A DNA stretch of 64,000 nt from the NCBI GenBank assembly GCA_035999765.1, contig CP108521.1, positions 1,240,001 through 1,304,000 of the forward strand, in the 5' to 3' direction. Origin of the DNA: Streptomyces sp. NBC_01231. GTDB taxonomy: Bacteria > Actinomycetota > Actinomycetes > Streptomycetales > Streptomycetaceae. The translations under genes and the position numbers were made by a program. This document shows, one piece after another, positions 1-6,053 of this stretch. Each line of letters starts with the position of its first letter. Position 1 is the first letter of the stretch. The notes under the pieces were generated by a model, which was given only the letters and a program-made list of their open reading frames with translations, did not search any database and had not been told where the DNA came from.

Positions 1-2
1 CC

Positions 3-1175
3 TGGATCCGGCGCGAGTCCTCGCACCGGCAGGAGCAGCGGCTGGCGGACGTGCAGCGGCTGGGCAATCTGGGCTGGGCGAACTGGAACCTGGTCACGCA
101 CGAGGTCGGCTGGTCGTCCCAGGTCCTCGCGATCTTCGACCGGGCCCCCGATCAGGGGCCGATTCCCCTCGCCGAGCTGCCGGCCCACACACTGCCCCAG
201 GACGCACCGTTGCTGGCCCGCGCCATCCGCGAACTCGTAGACGCGGGAAGGGCGTTCGACGTGCCGTTCCGGATCCGGACGGGCGACGGGATCCGCCATC
301 TGCGGGCCGTCGCCGAGGCGCTGACGGACGTCGACGGCACGCCCGTCGAGGTGCACGGCTTCGTCCAGGACCTCACCGCGCAGCGCAGCGTGGAGCTCGC
401 CCTCGTGGAGAGCGAGCAGCAGAACCTCACCCAGCACGGCGTGCTGCGCGCCGAGCGCACACTGGCCGCCCGGCTCCAGCACGCGCTGCTGCCGCTGCCC
501 ACCAGCCCCGTGCGGCCGGCCGGGCTGCGGGTCGAGGTCGCCTATATGCCCGCCCAGACGGGGTTGCACGTCGGCGGCGACTGGTTCAGCGCCATCGAAC
601 TGCCCGACGGCGACGCCCTGTTCGTGGTCGGGGACGTCGCCGGCCACGGCATCGACGCCGTCGCCACGATGGCCCAGCTCCGCTTCACCGCCAAGGGCAT
701 GGTCATCACCGGCTCGTCACTCACCGGCGCATTGGCCCGGCTCAACACCCTGCTGCTGCACTCCCGGGACTCCCACGGCACCGCGACCATGATCCTGGCC
801 CGCTACAACCCTGGTGAGCGCCGTCTGGTGTGGGCACAGGCGGGCCATCCGCCGCCGCTGCTGCTGCGCGACGGGGACGTGCGCTACCTGGGGCGCCCGC
901 GCGGAATGCTGCTCGGCGCGAGCTCCGCGCCGGTCTACGCGGAGACGGAGTGCCTTCTGAAACCGGGCGACCGGCTCATCCTGTACACGGACGGTCTGGT
1001 GGAGCGGCCCGGGGAGAGCATCGACCTCGGCCTGGCGCGGCTCGCGGAGGCTGCCGTCACCCACCACACCGACGAGCCGGGCTCCCTGGGCCCCCTGCTC
1101 GCCGCCCTGCTCCGGGACGACCCGCGGGACGACGTCTGTGTCGTCGACATCCGGGTGCCGACCGAGCCGGGGTGA
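3..1175 (+). CDS. PAS-SpoIIE (PP2C-type) serine phosphatase, 5' partial
   Basis: The reading frame is open to the window edge, so the true start lies upstream. The visible part begins with a PAS-like fold (residues about 15-125, with the LGNLGWANWN and FVQDLTAQRS segments typical of a PAS/PAC pair). It continues into a SpoIIE/PP2C phosphatase domain (about 150-385) with the GGDWFSAIELPDG and GDVAGHGIDA metal-binding motifs and the late LYTDGLVE and DDVCVVDI motifs. In the family these proteins dephosphorylate serine residues of anti-sigma-factor antagonists, with the PAS domain sensing redox or a ligand. The target here is unknown. It is the first of three SpoIIE-family genes in the window. 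The first 17 codons shown are upstream of any convincing start codon. Confidence 0.9.
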   Translation, partial: WIRRESSHRQEQRLADVQRLGNLGWANWNLVTHEVGWSSQVLAIFDRAPDQGPIPLAELPAHTLPQDAPLLARAIRELVDAGRAFDVPFRIRTGDGIRHLRAVAEALTDVDGTPVEVHGFVQDLTAQRSVELALVESEQQNLTQHGVLRAERTLAARLQHALLPLPTSPVRPAGLRVEVAYMPAQTGLHVGGDWFSAIELPDGDALFVVGDVAGHGIDAVATMAQLRFTAKGMVITGSSLTGALARLNTLLLHSRDSHGTATMILARYNPGERRLVWAQAGHPPPLLLRDGDVRYLGRPRGMLLGASSAPVYAETECLLKPGDRLILYTDGLVERPGESIDLGLARLAEAAVTHHTDEPGSLGPLLAALLRDDPRDDVCVVDIRVPTEPG

Positions 1176-1249
1176 CGGGGGGCACCGCTCCGGCCGCGCC
1201 CGCCGCCGTTCAGTCATCCTCGCAGCCGCCAAATCGCCTTCGCGGCCGT

Positions 1250-1351
1250 TCAGTCGTCTCCGCGGTGCCGCCAGTACCAGAACACCCCCACGACGAGGGC
1301 CAGCAGGAATACGGCGGGCAGCACCAGGCCCGGGATACGGGAGCCGCTCAT
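1250..1351 (-). CDS. small single-span membrane protein (33 aa)
   Basis: A short frame begins at ATG with a good ribosome binding site (GAAGG, about 8 bases upstream). It encodes 33 residues: a short polar start, one hydrophobic helix of about 20 residues (roughly 7-27, ending FWYW) and a charged RHRGDD tail. That is a classic layout for a single-span small membrane protein with a positive cytoplasmic side. It lies convergent to the SpoIIE phosphatase and downstream of the flavin-reductase gene on the same strand. No function can be assigned. The clean helix, start signal and codon usage argue for a real gene, but homology would need to be searched. Confidence 0.5.
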   Translation of the reverse strand: MSGSRIPGLVLPAVFLLALVVGVFWYWRHRGDD

Positions 1352-1475
1352 CGGCGTGGCCTTCGTTCAGGACGTACGGGACCCCTGCGAGGGGTGTGCC
1401 CATGCTGACGTCCGCCGATCCGTCGTCGCGGTCACTTTCCCCAGGCGTTGCCCGGTGTTCGAGTACGCGGCGGAA

Positions 1476-1967
1476 TCAGTCGGCCGGGTGACCGGGCGGG
1501 ATCCCGTACGCCTCGTCGAGCCGCAGCAGCGGGCCGTCGTCCGCGCCCTCCCGCTCGCCGGCCGCCACCGGGTCGAGGACGAAACCGACGTGATCGCCCG
1601 CGTCGGCGCGCAGCAGGACCGTGCCCACGTACCAGGCCGCCGCGTCCTGAAGCACGGTCGTTCCTTCCGGCCCCTCCTGCCAGCGGACGTGCTCGAACTT
1701 GTCCGTACGGTCGCCGGTGCGGGAGCCGAACAGCTCGGCCAGTTCCCGTTGTTCACGGGTCAGCAGATGCACGCAGAGGTGACGGGCCGAGCGCGCCACC
1801 CGGTAGGTGTGATTCATCCGGGACAGCCACACCACGAAGCGCGCCGGGTGGATGGAGCACTGGGAGGAGAAGCCGACCAGGCACCCGGACCGCTCTGAGT
1901 CCGCCGTCGCGGTCACCACACACATGTCCGGGTTCAGCCGGTCGATGAACGCGTCCATGCCCGCCAT
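1476..1967 (-). CDS. flavin reductase-like, FMN-binding split-barrel protein
   Basis: The 163-residue protein matches the flavin reductase-like domain. It has an N-terminal MDAFIDRLNPDMCVVTA strand, the conserved LVGFSSQCSIHP flavin-phosphate-binding turn, and a later AELFGSRTGDRTDKF segment typical of short flavin reductases. Such proteins bind FMN and reduce free flavin with NAD(P)H for partner monooxygenases, or act alone in the cytoplasm. No monooxygenase lies next door, so the partner is unknown. I chose the ATG at 1967, which has GGAG about 5 bases upstream. An internal ATG three codons later is also possible. Confidence 0.8.
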   Translation of the reverse strand: MAGMDAFIDRLNPDMCVVTATADSERSGCLVGFSSQCSIHPARFVVWLSRMNHTYRVARSARHLCVHLLTREQRELAELFGSRTGDRTDKFEHVRWQEGPEGTTVLQDAAAWYVGTVLLRADAGDHVGFVLDPVAAGEREGADDGPLLRLDEAYGIPPGHPAD

Positions 1968-2138
1968 ACCCGCTCCGCTTCCGTTCGTCCCGTCACGCGC
2001 GGCCGGTGTCCCGGCCTCAGCACATCACGGCACGGGTACCCCCACCATCCGGGACGACATGCAGGGCAGCAGCGGTCCTCCTGTCATCCGCCCCCTCATC
2101 CTCCGCTCTCCCCCGCTCCCGGCCTCTCCTCCGTCGTC

Positions 2139-2915
2139 TCATCCGCCGTTCGTACGGGACTCCAGGTCGCGTCGGGTGTCGTCGCCGTAGACGCCGGTCT
2201 CGTCGCCGCGGATGCCGTACCAGAGCTGGAAGCGGGCCACCGCCTCGGTCAGGGTGGCGTCGTAGCGGCCGCTGGTGGAGCCGTCGGCGTAGACGTCGGG
2301 GATGCGCAGCAGGCGCTGCTGGAGGTCGGTGACCTCGGGGCCGTCGGCTCCTTCGCGGAGGGTTCCGGCGCCGTCGGGGTCGGTCACGCCGGCCGAGGCG
2401 GGCGGCGCGGGCGCGGCGGCTGTGGGGGCGGCCGACGTGGGGGCGGGGGGTGAGGGGGGCGGCGCGGCGGTCGCGTCACCGCGGCCGGGCAGCAGGAACG
2501 CACAGCCGAATCCGACCACCGCCGCGGCGGCGACGGCACCGACGACGGCCGTGCGGCGCAGGTGCCGAGGCCGGTCGCGGAGAGCCTCGCGCGGGGCCGC
2601 CCGGCGCCGGACGGGGGCGACGGGTGGGAGTTCCTGTGTCGCCTCCTCGGCGTGCGGCGACGCCTCGAACAGGGCCACCGCCTCGTAGGCGCGATTCTGC
2701 TCCGGTTCGTAGGCGCCGCTCGGCTCACGCTCGTAGGTGATGCCGTTCGGCTCACGCTCATGGGCCCCGTTCGGCTCACGATCGTAGATGCCGTTCTGCT
2801 CCCGGTACTCCCTGATCAGCTCGGCGAGGGCGTCCGTGCGGCGTGGGCGCAGCACACGGATCGGTTCCAGGGGCTGCCTGTTCTGAGGCGAGCCCTGGTC
2901 GGGCGGTGTCGGCAC
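2139..2915 (-). CDS. membrane-anchored peptidoglycan-binding domain protein with EREPNG repeats
   Basis: The 258-residue protein starts at GTG 2915, preceded by a strong GGAAGGAG site. The frame stays open further upstream but without a better start. Residues about 30-75 carry imperfect copies of a six- to eight-residue unit around REPNG, in a region rich in Tyr and Glu. A basic stretch precedes one transmembrane helix (about 125-147, VVGAVAAAAVVGFGCAFLL), followed by an Ala/Pro-rich linker. The C-terminal 70 residues resemble a PG_binding_1 domain (GPEVTDLQQRLLRIPDVY, then VARFQLWYGI). The topology suggests a cytoplasmic N-terminus and an outside domain that touches peptidoglycan. It is divergent from the TetR gene, with a palindrome between them. 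Confidence 0.75.
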   Translation of the reverse strand: MPTPPDQGSPQNRQPLEPIRVLRPRRTDALAELIREYREQNGIYDREPNGAHEREPNGITYEREPSGAYEPEQNRAYEAVALFEASPHAEEATQELPPVAPVRRRAAPREALRDRPRHLRRTAVVGAVAAAAVVGFGCAFLLPGRGDATAAPPPSPPAPTSAAPTAAAPAPPASAGVTDPDGAGTLREGADGPEVTDLQQRLLRIPDVYADGSTSGRYDATLTEAVARFQLWYGIRGDETGVYGDDTRRDLESRTNGG

Positions 2916-3021
2916 GCTGCTCTCCTTCCGTCCCCTGCGCAGGGACCTGCGGCATCCCCCGGCAAGGGATACGTGGCCGTCGGGCGAGGAGTTCAGCGTC
3001 CGTCGCCCCGGTCGGCACAGA

Positions 3022-3055
3022 GCACTCAGTTCCCTCAAGTCGCTGCACTGAGTGC
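3022..3055. promoter_or_regulatory. predicted TetR operator, palindromic
   Basis: The sequence has GCACTCAG (3022-3029) and its inverse CTGAGTGC (3048-3055). The second half is itself an almost perfect palindrome, GCACT-G-AGTGC (3045-3055), followed by CATAT. The same core, CACT-C-AGTG followed by CATAC, recurs at 3858-3870 in front of the next plus-strand gene. This position between divergent genes is typical for autorepression by a TetR protein. Confidence 0.6.
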
Positions 3056-3088
3056 CATATGGGTCGACCAGGTGCTACGTTCCCGTCC

Positions 3089-3823
3089 ATGAGCTCCAGC
3101 AGCGCGGCGCCCCGACGCGGCGACAAGGCGGAGGCGGCGGCCGCGAAGCCGCCCATGCGGGACGCACTCGTCGGGGCGGCCTTCCGACTGTTCCTGGAGC
3201 GGGGGTACGAGCAGACCACCGTCGACGACATCGTGGCGCTCGCCGGGGTCGGCCGCCGGTCGTTCTTCCGCTACTTCCCCTCCAAGGAGGACGTGGTCTT
3301 CCCCGATCACGAGCGCTGCCTGGCCGACATGACGGACTTCCTGGGCTCCGGCGACGGCACGGAGGAGCCCGTGGGGCGGGTCTGCGACGCGGCCCGGCTG
3401 GTGCTGCGGATGTACGCCGAGAACCCGACCTTCTCCGTCCAGCGCTACCGCCTCACCAAGAAGGTGCCGGGCCTGCGCGCCTACGAGCTGTCCGTGGTGT
3501 GGCGCTACGAGCGGGCCCTGGCCGAGTACCTGCGGGCGCGGTTCGCGGGCCGGCCTGACGGAACCCTGCGGGCCGACGTGATCGCCGCCGCCGTGGTCGC
3601 GGCCCACAACAACGCGCTGCGGTCCTGGCTGCGTGCGGACGGGCAGAGCGACGCGAGCGCCACGGTGGACCACGCCCTCGGGTACGTGCGCTCGGCCTTC
3701 GGCGCGACTGAGGCGCCGCTCGTCGCCGAGCAGCCCGAGGACGTGGTGGTCGTCGTCTCCCGGCGGGGTGCTCCGCTGTGGCGGGTGGTCCAGGAGATCG
3801 AGACCGCCCTGGGGCGCGACTGA
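3089..3823 (+). CDS. TetR-family transcriptional regulator
   Basis: The 244-residue protein starts at ATG 3089. The N-terminal helix-turn-helix is clear at about residues 25-70: LVGAAFRLFLERGYEQTTV, DDIVALAGVGRRSFFRYF, then the PSKEDV hinge that is diagnostic for TetR. The rest is the ligand-binding/dimerisation domain, with no recognisable ligand signature. Palindromes sharing a CACTnAGTGCCATA core lie just upstream of this gene and just upstream of the Zn-ribbon/OB-fold gene that follows. The likely role is therefore self-repression plus control of that gene, and possibly of the divergent peptidoglycan-binding gene. This is an inference from the repeats. Confidence 0.9.
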   Translation: MSSSSAAPRRGDKAEAAAAKPPMRDALVGAAFRLFLERGYEQTTVDDIVALAGVGRRSFFRYFPSKEDVVFPDHERCLADMTDFLGSGDGTEEPVGRVCDAARLVLRMYAENPTFSVQRYRLTKKVPGLRAYELSVVWRYERALAEYLRARFAGRPDGTLRADVIAAAVVAAHNNALRSWLRADGQSDASATVDHALGYVRSAFGATEAPLVAEQPEDVVVVVSRRGAPLWRVVQEIETALGRD

Positions 3824-3857
3824 CCAATCTCAGGGTACGGAGTGCCTTTACGAGTGA

Positions 3858-3870
3858 CACTCAGTGCCAT
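3858..3870. promoter_or_regulatory. second copy of the TetR operator core
   Basis: CACT-C-AGTG followed by CCAT matches the palindrome before the TetR gene (3047-3060). It lies about 100 bases upstream of the GTG start of the Zn-ribbon/OB-fold gene and 35 bases after the TetR stop codon, so it probably covers a promoter for the downstream gene. Confidence 0.55.
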
Positions 3871-3968
3871 ACGCTGAGCTCGTGCACGGTGGCACGAGGA
3901 GCCGGGCACGTGCGTGCACGGTGATCCGCGCACGCGGGATTCCGGCCGAGCGCAGGGAGTTGACCAGC

Positions 3969-4394
3969 GTGTACCACCCTTCAGGAAGCGTTGCTCGTCA
4001 GACAGCCGGTTCCTCGGCGGGCCTCCTGGATCCCAGGACGGCCCCCCGGAGCTCCGACGGTGAGGCCATCCTCTTCCAGCGCTGCACCTGGTGCGCCACC
4101 GCCATGTACCACCGGCTGCTGTGTCCGGTCTGCCAGGGCAGCGATCTGCGGACGGAGCGCAGCGAGGGCACGGGGACGGTCCGCCACGCCACGGTGGTGC
4201 ACCGCAACACCCCCGCCGCACGCAACGTGTCGCTGATCGAGATGGCCGAGGGCTTCGTCGTCCGCGGCCGGGTCATGGGCCCGCTCATCGGCATCCACAG
4301 CGGTGACCGGGTGCGACTGTCCACCGCGAAGGACCCGGTGCGGGGCGAGCCGGTCTTCCAGATGCTCGACGAGCCCTACCGCGCCTGGATCTGA
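3969..4394 (+). CDS. Zn-ribbon / OB-fold (DUF35-type) protein
   Basis: The 141-residue protein uses GTG 3969, with AGGGAG about 9 bases upstream. An earlier in-frame GTG falls inside the operator and was rejected. A rubredoxin-like zinc ribbon (about residues 38-58, CTWC...CPVC) is followed by an OB-fold strand set (GTVRHATVVHRN, VSLIEMAEGFVVRGRV). In the family, DUF35 proteins are small partners of thiolases or MaoC-type hydratases in acyl-CoA and steroid degradation and probably bind the CoA moiety. No thiolase is adjacent here, which is unusual. The shared palindrome suggests control by the upstream TetR. Confidence 0.8.
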   Translation: MYHPSGSVARQTAGSSAGLLDPRTAPRSSDGEAILFQRCTWCATAMYHRLLCPVCQGSDLRTERSEGTGTVRHATVVHRNTPAARNVSLIEMAEGFVVRGRVMGPLIGIHSGDRVRLSTAKDPVRGEPVFQMLDEPYRAWI

Positions 4395-4461
4395 CGGGCC
4401 GCTCAGCCGCCTGCCCGGCCCGGGAACGTCCCTCGCGCAGACCCCGCACGGAACACTCGCC

Positions 4462-5811
4462 TTACTCCCGCCACACCCCCGGCACCAGGTCACGCACCCG
4501 CACCGGCAGCCCCGACTCGAAGCACTGGTTGGCCGCGAGCCCTACGGCCAGCGCCAGCGCGCCGTCCCGTTCGGTGGCCGTCGGGTGGGTCCTGGCCCCG
4601 GCGTCCGCCGGCTGCCCCGGGCCCACAGGCCCGAAGAGGGCGTCCAGCATGCGGGGGTCGCCGCCCCCGTGGGCCTCGTGCGCGGTGACGAGCGGGACGT
4701 CGACCGGTGGCCTCCACAGCGGACGAAGGGTGAGACGGGCCCCGCCCGCGTTTTCGGCGGCCGTGTCGCCGTGCACGGCACCGCTGCCCGAGGTGATCCG
4801 GCTCAGGGGCGGCTGCCAGCGGCTCTCCTCCACCTCCAGCTCCAGCCGGCCCGCACTGCCGTTGAACATCACCCGGTAGCCCTCCCACGGGGAGTAGGCG
4901 GTGAGGTGGTACGTCATCGTCGTGCCCCGGGCGTAGCGGACGAGGACGGCCATGTCGTCCTCGATGGTCACAGGGCCGTCGAAGACGTTGCGGTCACGGA
5001 CGTATCCGTCGTCGGGTTCGGCTTCGAGGTAGAGAGCGCGCAGGGTGTCGTCCGCCGTGAGGTCCAGCGCGAAGGGGTCGTCGGCGGCCGGCGCGGCGCC
5101 ATGGGCGCGGTCGTAGTCACGGCGCAGTCCGTGCCGTCGGCCCGCCTCGGGGCCGTAGAAGCCGAGGCGCCCGTAGCCGAAGACCTCCTGCGGCTCGTCG
5201 GCGAGCCACCAGTTGACCAGGTCGAAGTGGTGGCCCGACTTGTGCACCATGAGGCCGCCGCTGCGGTCCTTGTCCCGGTGCCAGCGGCGGAAGTAGTCGG
5301 CTCCGTGCCGTACGTCGAGGAGCCACTCGAAGTGCACGGACAGGACCTCGCCGATCGCGCCCTCGGCGAGCAGCGCGCGGACCTTCTCGTGGACGGGGTT
5401 GAAGCGGTAGTTGAAGGCGACGGTCAGGGAGTTTCCGGTGTCCCGGACCGTGTCGAGGATGCGGGCACAGCGGTCGGCGTCGACGGTCATCGGTTTCTCG
5501 GTGACCACCCGGCAGCCGGCGTTCAGGGCCGGGACGATGAAGCGGTCGTGCTCGGCGTCGACGGTGGTGACGACGACCTCGTCGATGTCCTCGGCGGCCA
5601 GCATGTCGCTGAAGCGGTCGGGCTCCCACGGCGTGGCGGCTGGTTCGCCCGCCGCGGCCAACAGCCCGTTGTGGAAGGCCATCCGGGTGGGACTGGGATC
5701 GCACAGGGCGGCGACGCTGTGGCCGGGGCGTTCGGCGAGCGCCCCGGTGAACATCTGGGCGCGGTGGCCGGTGCCGACGACTGCGGCGCGGTGAGGAGTG
5801 CTTCGGCTCAT
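4462..5811 (-). CDS. Gfo/Idh/MocA-family oxidoreductase
   Basis: The 449-residue protein begins at ATG 5811. A Rossmann NAD(P)-binding domain (about 1-130) carries AAVVGTGHRAQMF near the N-terminus and the family EKP motif, with the Lys at about residue 106 (VTEKPMTVD). The C-terminal domain forms the substrate-binding sheet (VAFNYRFNPVHEKVR, SGLMVHKSGHHFDLVNWW). Members oxidise or epimerise sugars, inositols or related polyols in the cytoplasm. The substrate cannot be read from sequence. It stands alone and divergent from the secreted hydrolase. A GAAAGCGCTTCC palindrome sits directly over its ribosome binding site, which suggests LacI-family control. Confidence 0.85.
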   Translation of the reverse strand: MSRSTPHRAAVVGTGHRAQMFTGALAERPGHSVAALCDPSPTRMAFHNGLLAAAGEPAATPWEPDRFSDMLAAEDIDEVVVTTVDAEHDRFIVPALNAGCRVVTEKPMTVDADRCARILDTVRDTGNSLTVAFNYRFNPVHEKVRALLAEGAIGEVLSVHFEWLLDVRHGADYFRRWHRDKDRSGGLMVHKSGHHFDLVNWWLADEPQEVFGYGRLGFYGPEAGRRHGLRRDYDRAHGAAPAADDPFALDLTADDTLRALYLEAEPDDGYVRDRNVFDGPVTIEDDMAVLVRYARGTTMTYHLTAYSPWEGYRVMFNGSAGRLELEVEESRWQPPLSRITSGSGAVHGDTAAENAGGARLTLRPLWRPPVDVPLVTAHEAHGGGDPRMLDALFGPVGPGQPADAGARTHPTATERDGALALAVGLAANQCFESGLPVRVRDLVPGVWRE

Positions 5812-5826
5812 GGAAAGCGCTTCCCC
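5812..5826. promoter_or_regulatory. LacI-type palindrome overlapping the ribosome binding site
   Basis: GGAAAGCGCTTCC with its AGCGCT centre resembles operators of LacI-family sugar regulators. It lies immediately upstream of the oxidoreductase ATG at 5811, so a bound repressor would cover the translation start region. No LacI gene is present in this window. Confidence 0.4.
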
Positions 5827-6053
5827 CGGGGTGCGTCCGAGTAGTCCTCGACGCCCGGGGTGAGTCGGTCGCGTCGTCGGCCACCGACAACTTCGGCTCC
5901 ACAGACAACCCACAGCCACCCCTTGCCGTCCTCTGTGACGCGAGGGGCCTCCGTGGCGAACGGAGCACCCACGACTGTGAGTTGTGCGTTTCGAGTCGCG
6001 CATCGCAGGCGCGAGTTTTCGTGTTGCGAGTGGTGAGTTGTGAGGAGGGGACA

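Noticed and set aside
4303..5844. 513-codon plus-strand frame opposite the MocA-type oxidoreductase
   Set aside because: The minus strand encodes a clear Rossmann enzyme with EKP. The plus-strand frame has no motif.
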